Shown in pieces: positions 1-6,131 of a stretch of 9,503 nt of DNA. Each line of letters opens with the position of its first letter. Positions within the stretch are counted from its first letter, which is position 1. Location of the stretch: contig JAUQQB010000078.1 of NCBI GenBank assembly GCA_030550075.1, positions 1 through 9,503 on the forward strand, given 5' to 3'. The position numbers and the translations under genes are program-made. The DNA is from Chloroflexota bacterium. GTDB taxonomy: Bacteria > Chloroflexota > Anaerolineae > Thermoflexales > Thermoflexaceae. The notes beneath the pieces were generated by a model, which did not search any database, was not told the DNA's origin, and saw only the letters and a list, made by a program, of their open reading frames with translations.

Positions 1-57
1 CCCCCCTCCCCACGGCCCTTTGGGCCATGGGGAGGGGGGAGAAAGGGGGGTGGGGCC
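1..57. repeat. Palindromic, G-quadruplex-capable end repeat (left copy)
   Basis: Bases 1-39 form a nearly perfect hairpin. Eighteen bases on each side pair around the TTT at 19-21, with one mismatch (C13 opposite A27). Bases 29-55 then give four G runs of 4, 6, 6 and 4 on the plus strand separated by 1-5 bases, a classic G-quadruplex pattern. Bases 12-57, reverse-complemented, match 9459-9503 with one substitution and one single-base indel. This is probably a dispersed intergenic element. It could also act as a hairpin transcription terminator. The copy may be cut by the window edge, since it begins inside the palindrome arm. Confidence 0.85.
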
Positions 58-147
58 CTTCCGCCGCTTCGCGGGAGCTCCGAACGGAATGTGGCCCGGC
101 TGAATAGTTACGCCCCGGCCTCCTTTACGGCAAAGACCCTTGTGCGA

Positions 148-202
148 ATAGCGCGACGGTTCGACTCGAATGAAGTTGGTGTTCCCTATGCTTTCGCGCT
201 AT
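148..202. repeat. 9-bp inverted repeat upstream of plsY-like gene
   Basis: ATAGCGCGA at 148-156 is exactly complementary to TCGCGCTAT at 194-202, with 37 bases between. The octamer CTATGCTT is also directly repeated at 186-193 and 199-206. The right arm overlaps the proposed -10 element, so an operator or a leader structure is conceivable. Function is not shown by the sequence. Confidence 0.35.
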
Positions 203-205
203 GCT
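176..205 (+). promoter_or_regulatory. Possible sigma-70-type promoter for plsY-like gene
   Basis: TTGGTG (176-181) and TATGCT (200-205) are separated by 18 bases, with 3/6 and 4/6 matches to the -35 and -10 consensus. Transcription would start near 212 and give a leader of about 37 bases that includes the strong ribosome binding site. The matches are modest. Confidence 0.3.
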
Positions 206-236
206 TAGAGGGGAGTTGACCCTCAATCTTGAAGAT

Positions 237-242
237 AGGAGG
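237..242 (+). promoter_or_regulatory. Ribosome binding site deciding the plsY-like start
   Basis: AGGAGG lies six bases before the ATG at 249. No comparable site precedes the upstream in-frame ATG at 201, which would also fall inside the proposed promoter. Confidence 0.8.
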
Positions 243-248
243 GTCCTC

Positions 249-929
249 ATGCTGGATTTCGGACTTATCTGGATTGGCTATCTCCTCGGCTCAATCCCCA
301 CGGCTTACCTCGCCGGTCGTCTCCTGCGCGGGGTGGATCTGCGGCAATGGGGCAGCCGCACGGTCAGCGGGACCGCAGTGTATTACCACGTCGCCCGCTG
401 GGCGATCTTCCCCGTCGGCCTCCTCGATGTCCTGAAGGCGGCCATCCCCACTCTGGGGGCACTATCGCTCGGTCGTCCCCGAGGGGTAGCGATCGCGGCA
501 GGGCTGGCCGCCGTCATCGGCCATAACTGGCCGGTCTGGCTGGGCTTCCACGGCGGGCGCGGCATCGGCCCGTTCCTGGGGATGCTCGCGGTGACCTTCC
601 CGGCCGGAGCCCTCTGGATCCTGGGCGCCCTGGCTATCGGCCGTCTGTTGCATGCCACCGCGATCCTGGCCCTGCTGGCCATCGCCGGGTTGCCTGCTCT
701 GGTGTGGCTGGCCGGGGGGCCGCTGGAGATCGCGGTAGGCGGGCTGGCCATGCTGGGGATCACGGTGATCAAGCGCCTGGAGGCCAATCGGGAGCCGCTC
801 CCCCCGGATTCCACGGAGCGGCGGCGGGTGCTCTGGCGCCGCCTCTGGCTGGACCGGGACACCGCCTCGTGGAAGGTCTGGATGTTCCGCCGCCCCGGGC
901 AACCGGCCGGAGGGTCCCCACAACCATAA
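249..929 (+). CDS. plsY: Divergent PlsY-family acyltransferase (glycerol-3-phosphate acyltransferase-like)
   Basis: Integral membrane protein of 226 residues. The PlsY family transfers an acyl group from acyl-phosphate to glycerol-3-phosphate in the first step of phospholipid synthesis. Family features seen: an N-terminal YLLGSIPTAYL segment (11-21), a VDLRQWGS stretch (29-36), LLDVLKA (58-64), the second motif GHNWPVWLGF-HGGRG (91-105) and a C-terminal VIKRLEANREP (173-183) resembling the third motif. About five hydrophobic segments are visible. The first motif is unusual: PlsY normally has GSGN-x-GATN, while here residues 35-43 read GSRTVSGTA, so several conserved glycine and asparagine positions are changed. 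A basic tail (about 184-226) extends beyond the usual family end. The ATG at 249 is chosen over 201 because of its strong ribosome binding site. It may be a PlsY paralogue with altered substrate or activity. The family call is secure; the reaction is not. Confidence 0.82.
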   Translation: MLDFGLIWIGYLLGSIPTAYLAGRLLRGVDLRQWGSRTVSGTAVYYHVARWAIFPVGLLDVLKAAIPTLGALSLGRPRGVAIAAGLAAVIGHNWPVWLGFHGGRGIGPFLGMLAVTFPAGALWILGALAIGRLLHATAILALLAIAGLPALVWLAGGPLEIAVGGLAMLGITVIKRLEANREPLPPDSTERRRVLWRRLWLDRDTASWKVWMFRRPGQPAGGSPQP

Positions 930-938
930 GGGGACCCT
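911..938 (+). terminator. Hairpin spanning the plsY-like stop codon
   Basis: AGGGTCCCC (911-919) pairs perfectly with GGGGACCCT (930-938) over nine base pairs. The ten-base loop contains the TAA stop (927-929). No T run follows, so intrinsic termination in the classical sense is not supported. It may protect the 3' end or slow transcription. Confidence 0.45.
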
Positions 939-966
939 GGGGCTGCGCGGACCCCCATTCGCACGA

Positions 967-995
967 CCGCTCCCTCCAGCTCCTTTTGGGAGCGG
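967..995 (+). terminator. Inverted repeat between plsY-like gene and degV
   Basis: CCGCTCCC (967-974) is exactly complementary to GGGAGCGG (988-995), eight base pairs with a 13-base loop. A shorter alternative uses GCTCC (979-983) with GGAGC (989-993). It has no following T run. It could be a second terminator-like hairpin or part of the degV leader. Confidence 0.3.
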
Positions 996-1010
996 AAGGA
1001 AAGACGGGAT

Positions 1011-1054
1011 CTGGCTCCCCTGGAAGGGCAAGGTGAGGGAGCCAGCGGGCTCTC
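1011..1054 (+). promoter_or_regulatory. Alternative-pairing leader before degV
   Basis: Segment A CTGGCTCCC (1011-1019) pairs perfectly with segment B GGGAGCCAG (1037-1045). Part of B (1037-1043) can instead pair with segment C at 1048-1054 (GGCTCTC, one G-U), with loop AGCG. The two hairpins exclude each other, the layout expected of an attenuator or RNA switch. No known riboswitch or T-box core was recognised, and no promoter could be located with confidence. Confidence 0.28.
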
Positions 1055-1117
1055 CGTAGGCTCGCGCCAGAAAAGGCGGGAAAACCTCCTCCGAATCCGC
1101 CCGCAGGGAGAAGCGCC

Positions 1118-1957
1118 ATGGCGAAGATCGCAGTGGTGACCGACAGCGTGGCGTGCCTGCCCCCCGAACTGGTGGAAGCCCATCGCATCCGTGTGGTCCC
1201 GGTTCGAATCATCGTGGGAGAGCGAGTGCTCCGGGATGGCATCGATGTGACCGCAGAGCAGATCTACGAATGGCAGCGCGCAGGGATCACGGCGACCTCC
1301 TCCCAGCCTTCCGTCGGGGATTTCCTGGAGACTTACCGGGAGCTGGCGAAGGAGGTCGAGGGGATCGTTTCCATCCATGTTTCGGCGGCCATGACCGGCA
1401 CCTATAATGCCGCTCTCCTGGCTGCCCAGATGGTCCCTGAGGTCCCCATCCGGGTGATCGACAGCCAGGCGGCTACCATGGCCCAGGGGTTCCTGGTACT
1501 GGAGGCCGCGCGCGCGGCCGAAGCCGGCGCTTCGCTGGATGAGATCGTCGCCCGGGTTGAAGCTCTCCGCCCACGCCTCCGATTCTTCGCCGTCCTGGAG
1601 ACCGTGGCTTACCTCATCCGGAGCGGCCGGGCCCCCGCCCTGGCTTCCCTGGCGGTGGATGTTCTGCAGATCAAGCCGATCCTGACCTTGCAGAACGGCC
1701 GTATCGAAGTGTTAGAGAAAGTTCGCACCCGACGCCGGGCGATCGAAGCGATGATCCAGCGAATGGCCCAGGATGTAGGGGATCGACCGGTGCACGCCGC
1801 GGTCTTCCACGCGGCCGCCCCGGAGGAGGCCGAGGCCCTTCGACAGCAGCTCCTCGCGCGCTTCGATTGCCGGGAGTGCTATCTCACCGTCTTCTCGCCG
1901 GTGATGGGCCTCTACGCAGGACCGGGGGTGCTGGGCCTGGCGTATTACACGGAGTAG
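1118..1957 (+). CDS. degV: DegV/FakB-family fatty-acid-binding protein
   Basis: Cytosolic two-domain DegV protein of 279 residues, a typical family length. Family motifs seen: VVTDSVACLP (6-15), SSQPS (61-65) for the usual TSQPS, TGTYNAA (93-99) for SGTYxSA, VIDSQAA near 128-134, a degenerate LKKGGR-type segment reading YLIRSGRAPAL, QIKPILTLQNGRI, and a C-terminal GLYAGPGVLG. In Firmicutes, FakB members bind fatty acids and present them to the kinase FakA, making the acyl-phosphate that PlsY or PlsX uses. The gene follows a PlsY-like gene, which agrees with that role. AGGGAG (1105-1110) lies seven bases before the ATG. The histidine normally seen in the terminal GxHxGPG motif is tyrosine 266, so the lipid headgroup contact may differ. 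No fakA is in the window. Confidence 0.93.
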   Translation: MAKIAVVTDSVACLPPELVEAHRIRVVPVRIIVGERVLRDGIDVTAEQIYEWQRAGITATSSQPSVGDFLETYRELAKEVEGIVSIHVSAAMTGTYNAALLAAQMVPEVPIRVIDSQAATMAQGFLVLEAARAAEAGASLDEIVARVEALRPRLRFFAVLETVAYLIRSGRAPALASLAVDVLQIKPILTLQNGRIEVLEKVRTRRRAIEAMIQRMAQDVGDRPVHAAVFHAAAPEEAEALRQQLLARFDCRECYLTVFSPVMGLYAGPGVLGLAYYTE

Positions 1958-1980
1958 GGCAACTGCAAGCAGTTGCCTTA
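1955..1980. terminator. Bidirectional hairpin between convergent stop codons
   Basis: GGCAACTG (1958-1965) pairs perfectly with CAGTTGCC (1970-1977) around the loop CAAG. The pairing continues outward through G1957-T1978 (wobble), A1956-T1979 and T1955-A1980, so the degV TAG and the complement of the lipoprotein TAA form the stem base. The hairpin fills the whole gap between the two genes and would work in both directions. T runs are absent on both sides. Confidence 0.65.
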
Positions 1981-2859
1981 CGGCTCCCAGAAGAACTGCA
2001 TCAGCACCGCCACGTAGGGCCGGCCGTTCTCATAGGCCACGCCCACCACCCAGGTCCGCCAGTCCAGCTCATTCCCCGGCGTCCCGGGCCGGTGCAGGCT
2101 ATAGAAATTAAACGCCTGATAGGCCTCCGGCCAGGCGGGCTGGTAGGTGACCGGCGGCACCAGCAGGCCACAGTGCCGCTCGTGGGGGCGGTCGATGACA
2201 TCCAGAAGGTCCGGCAGCACGGCCTGTCGGAAGGGGCCCACGATCTCCATCGCGCTGGCCGGATGGACGCCCCAATGAATAGGGGTTTCATCGGTGAAAA
2301 GCTGGGCCGCCTGATCCGGTCGGATCAGGACCCCATCGCTGAGGCGGCTGACGTGAATCCGCAATCCATGGACGGGGCTGATCAGGGCCGCGAGGGCCGG
2401 GCCGTTCCGTTCCCGGATGGCCGACTCCAGTCGATCCAGCAGAGCGCTGACCTGGGGATCGGCGCAGAAGGCCTGGAGGGAAACCTCCTGGGTGAGGAAC
2501 ATCGCGTTCACCCAGCCGATCCGCCCATCCGGGAGACGGACTTCTACCCAGCGGGCGCCCTGGACGGTCTGTTCCCTTCCGGTGAGGAACAGGCCGGAGG
2601 CATTCGGGGGCAGCGTCGCCAGGATCGGCTGATCGGGCCCCGGCCCGGCCCGCACATTGAGCTGATCCGCAGGCTGAACCAGGACCACCGCGAAGGGCCC
2701 CTGAAGGGGGGGAGGGGCAGGAGTGAAGGTTGACGTGGGCGCCTGCTGGGGGGGAATCGGTGAAGCCGTCGGGGTGGAAGGAGTGGACGGGGTGCCAGTC
2801 TGACAGGCGGCCAGCAACCATGCGATCCCGATACCGGCCATTCCAATTTTCAGCTTCAT
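1978..2859 (-). CDS. Lipoprotein with bacterial SH3 domain and uncharacterised C-terminal domain
   Basis: Predicted 293-residue exported lipoprotein. A basic N-terminus and hydrophobic core lead to a lipobox LAAC, with the lipidated cysteine at 19. A threonine/proline-rich linker (20-53) follows, as is usual for lipoproteins standing off the membrane. Residues about 55-124 form a bacterial SH3 domain: the LNVRAGPG motif (68-75), a WVEV strand and a GRIGWVNAMFL ending. Such domains often bind peptidoglycan. Residues 130-293 end in a tryptophan-rich segment and match no family I can name. The ATG at 2859 is chosen because AAGGAG (complement of 2867-2872) lies seven bases upstream; the nearby ATG at 2865 sits too close. 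It is transcribed alone, divergently from the small gene at 3085. The 225-base gap between them shows no convincing promoter by eye. Confidence 0.88.
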   Translation of the reverse strand: MKLKIGMAGIGIAWLLAACQTGTPSTPSTPTASPIPPQQAPTSTFTPAPPPLQGPFAVVLVQPADQLNVRAGPGPDQPILATLPPNASGLFLTGREQTVQGARWVEVRLPDGRIGWVNAMFLTQEVSLQAFCADPQVSALLDRLESAIRERNGPALAALISPVHGLRIHVSRLSDGVLIRPDQAAQLFTDETPIHWGVHPASAMEIVGPFRQAVLPDLLDVIDRPHERHCGLLVPPVTYQPAWPEAYQAFNFYSLHRPGTPGNELDWRTWVVGVAYENGRPYVAVLMQFFWEP

Positions 2860-3084
2860 CAGCATACTCCTTCTGGAACGGATGTAAGAATGACGCCAAG
2901 CTCGCAAAGATCCGGTGGGAGATTCCCGCTCATGGAAGACGACAGCGAGGCCCGTTGGGTTCCCGAGGTGCCTGTGATTCCCTCAGAGGGCGGCCCTACC
3001 AAGCCACCACCGGCACGCCCTCCGCAAAAAGGCTCGACCGTCCCCTACCCTTCCGGACCTCAAAAGCCCCACGGAGAAGAGAAC

Positions 3085-3312
3085 ATGGCCAAAGTGCGCT
3101 GTTACGCCGGATCCACCTATCCCGAACGACCGGAGTCCTTTGAATGGGAAGGAGCAGAGAAATCCGTCGCGGAGATCCTCTATCGCTGGCGGACCCCCGA
3201 GACGTTAGGGTTTCGCGTGCGCACGATCGATGGCATGGTCTTCGATCTCATTTATGATCTTCGATGGGATCAGTGGACGGTGATCCCGCGGACGGCTCCG
3301 GCGTCTGGATAG
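3085..3312 (+). CDS. Small conserved-looking cytosolic protein of unknown function
   Basis: Encodes 75 residues beginning MAKVRCYAGSTYPERPESF. The pattern CYAG...PxxF, a central YRWRTPE, then FRVRTIDG-VFDL-YD-xxWDQW, looks like a compact beta-rich fold. It resembles small hypothetical proteins I associate with Chloroflexota and relatives; I cannot name a family with certainty. GGAG (3073-3076) lies eight bases before the ATG. The frame stays open upstream, and an ATG at 2932 would add 51 proline-rich residues with a weaker, more distant GGGAG site, so a longer form is possible. The last 65 bases overlap the 3' end of the convergent permease gene, and conserved-looking residues (about 55-66) lie within that overlap. 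No signal peptide or membrane segment is seen. Moderate confidence that it is real. Confidence 0.65.
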   Translation: MAKVRCYAGSTYPERPESFEWEGAEKSVAEILYRWRTPETLGFRVRTIDGMVFDLIYDLRWDQWTVIPRTAPASG

Positions 3313-4438
3313 AGGAGCCCCGGGAAGTCAGCAGCAGAGCCGCCAGGCCATAGCCGGCACCGGCCACCGGGATGGCGAAGACGAACCCCCAGAACCCGAA
3401 AAGGCGCACTCCAATCAGGACAGCGATCAGGGTGAGCAAAGGCGGCAATCCAGTCGCTTCCCCCAGCATGCGGGGAGCCAGGAAGTGAAAGAGGATCTGC
3501 TGATAGAGCATCAGGATGAGCCACATCCAGAGCCCGGCGTTCCATTCCCCTTGAAGCCAGAGGGTGAGAGGGGGGACCCAGAGAGCGATCGGGGCTCCGA
3601 TGATCGGGATGAGGATGATCAGCGCCGATAGCAGGGCGATCAGGCCTGCGAAGGGGGCGCCGAAGATCACCATCACCACGAAGGTGATCAACCCGTTGGT
3701 CAGCGCGATCACGAGTTGCCCCCGTATGAAACCCCCAAACGTGCGATCCAGGATTGCGGCGGTCGCCCGGAGCTCGTCGTGATACGCCGGCGGGATCAGT
3801 GAGAGGATCTGCCGGGAGAGGTTCCGCCAATCGAGCATGGTGTAATAGCTCAACGCCAGGATCAGCAGGAACTCCACCAATCCCTCCCCAACCCGACGGG
3901 CGGTTTCCACCAGGATCGGCAGCGCCCAGCCGGCCCCCAGCCGCGCCAGATCCTGCCAGGCTTCTCGGGAGGGGAGGATCGCCAGGGACTCCATGGGAAC
4001 GTTCAGACGCGCGGCCAGATCGTGCTGGAGCTCCACCAGGATCTCCGGCACTTTTTGAAGATAAGGAGTGAGCAGCGCGGCGAACTCCAGGGCCTGCGGA
4101 ACCAGAAGGGGCACCCCGACCAGAAGGCCAATCAAAAGCGCCGTGAGCAGGCCGGTGTAAACCAGCGTGGCGCCGATGGCGTAGGGGATCCGAAAGCGAG
4201 TCAGGGGGCGGAGCCAGGGCGGCGCCCCCTGCCGGATCAGGCCTTCCAGCCACGGCTCGGGGAATGGTCCGCGATCCAGCCAGGCGATCAGGGGATGAAG
4301 CACATAAGCCAGAAGCCAGGCCAGGGCCAGCATGCGGATCAGGTCGGCGAACAGGCTGAACAGCTGCCACAAGCGCTCGGTGATATAGATCAGCGCCGCA
4401 AAGCTGATCAGGAACAGCACCAGACGTGGAACACGCAC
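3248..4438 (-). CDS. AI-2E family transporter (TqsA/PerM-like permease)
   Basis: Polytopic membrane protein of 396 residues from the AI-2 exporter (formerly UPF0118) superfamily. Paired N-terminal hydrophobic segments (about 5-55) precede a third membrane span (88-118) and a soluble amphipathic stretch (about 120-180). The family core follows: ALSYYTMLDW, GGFIRGQLVIAL (235-246), IPIIGAPIAL (277-286), APRMLGEATGLPPLL (321-335) and GVRLFGFWGFVFAIPVAG. Known members include an autoinducer-2 exporter and Na+/H+ antiporters; the substrate cannot be told from sequence. The start is GTG at 4438, preceded seven bases away by GGGGAGAG (complement of 4446-4453). The low-complexity tail (about 372-396) lies beyond the conserved core, and residues from about 376 onward overlap the convergent small gene. 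The 112-base gap upstream shows only weak promoter-like AT-rich stretches. Confidence 0.92.
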   Translation of the reverse strand: MRVPRLVLFLISFAALIYITERLWQLFSLFADLIRMLALAWLLAYVLHPLIAWLDRGPFPEPWLEGLIRQGAPPWLRPLTRFRIPYAIGATLVYTGLLTALLIGLLVGVPLLVPQALEFAALLTPYLQKVPEILVELQHDLAARLNVPMESLAILPSREAWQDLARLGAGWALPILVETARRVGEGLVEFLLILALSYYTMLDWRNLSRQILSLIPPAYHDELRATAAILDRTFGGFIRGQLVIALTNGLITFVVMVIFGAPFAGLIALLSALIILIPIIGAPIALWVPPLTLWLQGEWNAGLWMWLILMLYQQILFHFLAPRMLGEATGLPPLLTLIAVLIGVRLFGFWGFVFAIPVAGAGYGLAALLLTSRGSSIQTPEPSAGSPSTDPIEDHK

Positions 4439-4550
4439 CGCGATTCTCTCCCCAGAGGAGCATTCCAGATAGCAGATCCCCTTCTCAGAGTCCGGTCTGT
4501 ATAACCCGATGATGCGAACGCTTCACTTCGATATTAGACGGATTGCGTCA

Positions 4551-6131
4551 TCACGGTGAGAGGCCTTTTGAGGCGCCTTCGGCGCCCGGCTTAACCTTTC
4601 CACCCTTCGGAAAGCGCCACCCGGAAGACGATGCTCTTATGGCGGCGGTCCCATCGCCGCACGATCCCCCTTTCCTTGCCCAGATGGAGGCCACCTCATC
4701 CTGATACAGGCGCATCCAGCGTGGCGATCGCGCGACGGCTTCCACAAGGGCAGGCTGCTCCACCGGGCTTAACATTAGCAGACACACCCCATAACGGGCC
4801 AGTCGGTCCTCCCAATCCGGGGCCGCCGCACTGATCGCCAGGTAATCTTCCCAGATCGTTATAGGATAGAGCTCCAGCCGGGTATCCACAAACACCGGGT
4901 AATCCGGCTGGGCGGCCCAGATGAGGTAACTTCCAAATGAGAGGGCATGGAACAGCGGGCCTGGTGGCCGCTCCTGAAGCAAAAATGCCGTCGCCGCCAC
5001 AGGGGTTTCCGCTGAGATCAGGCCAGCCTTGGCGGCAGGCAGGGGCCACCGTGCCTTGAACCATGGGAGCGCGGCCAAGACCATCGCGCCCAATAACCCG
5101 ACGAAGAGGACATTCAGGGCCGGGATCCCCACGCGCCCGGAGCGCTCCGGCCAAAGGGTCTGAATTCGGGCCGCCAGGATCGGAGCGGTCACCATCCCAA
5201 ACCACACGATCCCGCGAGAAGTCCGCACTCCCAGAAGCGCGAACACCGCGAGAAGCAGGATCTGATCCAGTGGCAACGAGCGGACAGCCTGTGCCAGCAG
5301 GATCCCCATCCCTACCAGCCCGGCATAAAACAACAATCCATGGCGGTCAAGCCCGGGTGGGGCCCATTCTGGGACCATCGCCTGGATCACGGGGTTGCGA
5401 GCCATCATGGCCAGATAATCATAAACGCCGAAGCCGCGAGGATTCAGCCCGGTAGTTAGAAACGCCAGCCCGAAAGCCAGAAAGTAACGGCCCGGGGACA
5501 TCGCGCGTTTCCTCAAGATCCAGCTCTCGATAACTCTCCCCACCAGCGTCAGCCCGATGAACAACAGACCGATGGGAAAGGATCCATGGGTGTTGACCCA
5601 GAGGGCCATCCCCGGGGGGAAAATCCAGAGCCAGCGTCGCGAGCGTTCCAGCCCGACGAGCCCGCGCAGGAAAAGCGCGCCAGCGAGGAAAGCAAAGGCC
5701 TGGGGCCGCACATTCCAGTCATCGATCCCCAGCGCCGCCGCGAACAGCACCCCCAGCGCCGCCGCGCGGGGCCCACTGGCCTCCCAGGCAGTCCACAGGA
5801 TCAACCCATAGGCAATAGTGATGATGAGACTATGAACGAATACCACCAGCGCTGGGCCGCCAAGGGTGTAGAGCCCATATAGGATCCCTTCGGCCAGCCA
5901 GAACATCGCATAGGAAGGATAAGGTGAGCCCGCCCGGGTATAGGAGAAGGTATCCACCGTAGGAATACGACCCGTTCGAAGGATCTCACGTCCGACGGCA
6001 AGGTGCCACCAGAAGTCATGGGGGCGGATGGGATGGGTGCTGACGAAAACAAAGATTCCCACCAGCACCGTGAGGGCCATCAGGTGCGCGGGGGCAAGGG
6101 AACCCCAGAATCTATGGCTGTGAATACGCAT
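4551..6131 (-). CDS. Polytopic membrane protein, 'DFWWHL' type (GT-C-like, function unknown)
   Basis: Predicted 526-residue membrane protein with roughly ten or more hydrophobic segments. After the first span, an extracytoplasmic loop carries RPHDFWWHLAVGREI (36-50) and PTVDTFSYT (57-65). This is a hallmark I recognise in a widespread bacterial family of undefined function whose layout, an acidic first loop followed by many spans, resembles GT-C glycosyltransferases that use lipid-linked sugars. The soluble C-terminal part keeps the family-type VFVDTRLELY segment and ends its core at SIWARK. About 38 further residues look non-conserved, and their coding sequence includes a GGCGCC-TTC-GGCGCC hairpin (4572-4586) close to the stop. 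The ATG at 6131 is chosen, with weak GAGG eight bases upstream; the longer frame to 6197 would need a TTG. It is divergent from ruvB and 112 bases upstream of the permease gene on the same strand, so co-transcription is possible. Confidence 0.8.
   Translation of the reverse strand: MRIHSHRFWGSLAPAHLMALTVLVGIFVFVSTHPIRPHDFWWHLAVGREILRTGRIPTVDTFSYTRAGSPYPSYAMFWLAEGILYGLYTLGGPALVVFVHSLIITIAYGLILWTAWEASGPRAAALGVLFAAALGIDDWNVRPQAFAFLAGALFLRGLVGLERSRRWLWIFPPGMALWVNTHGSFPIGLLFIGLTLVGRVIESWILRKRAMSPGRYFLAFGLAFLTTGLNPRGFGVYDYLAMMARNPVIQAMVPEWAPPGLDRHGLLFYAGLVGMGILLAQAVRSLPLDQILLLAVFALLGVRTSRGIVWFGMVTAPILAARIQTLWPERSGRVGIPALNVLFVGLLGAMVLAALPWFKARWPLPAAKAGLISAETPVAATAFLLQERPPGPLFHALSFGSYLIWAAQPDYPVFVDTRLELYPITIWEDYLAISAAAPDWEDRLARYGVCLLMLSPVEQPALVEAVARSPRWMRLYQDEVASIWARKGGSCGDGTAAIRASSSGWRFPKGGKVKPGAEGASKGLSP

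Noticed and set aside
930..1117. T-box or known riboswitch before degV
   Set aside because: No AGGGTGG-type T-box bulge or other recognisable riboswitch core is present, and the downstream gene is not a tRNA or amino-acid gene.
383..1378. Long minus-strand open frame across the plsY-like and degV genes
   Set aside because: It is antisense to two genes with clear family motifs, crosses their gap, is arginine/proline-rich in the manner of GC-rich shadow frames, and shows no domain.
4022..4504. Plus-strand 160-residue open frame opposite the permease gene
   Set aside because: It is antisense to a well-supported membrane protein gene. Its glutamine-rich composition is what antisense of leucine-rich coding gives.
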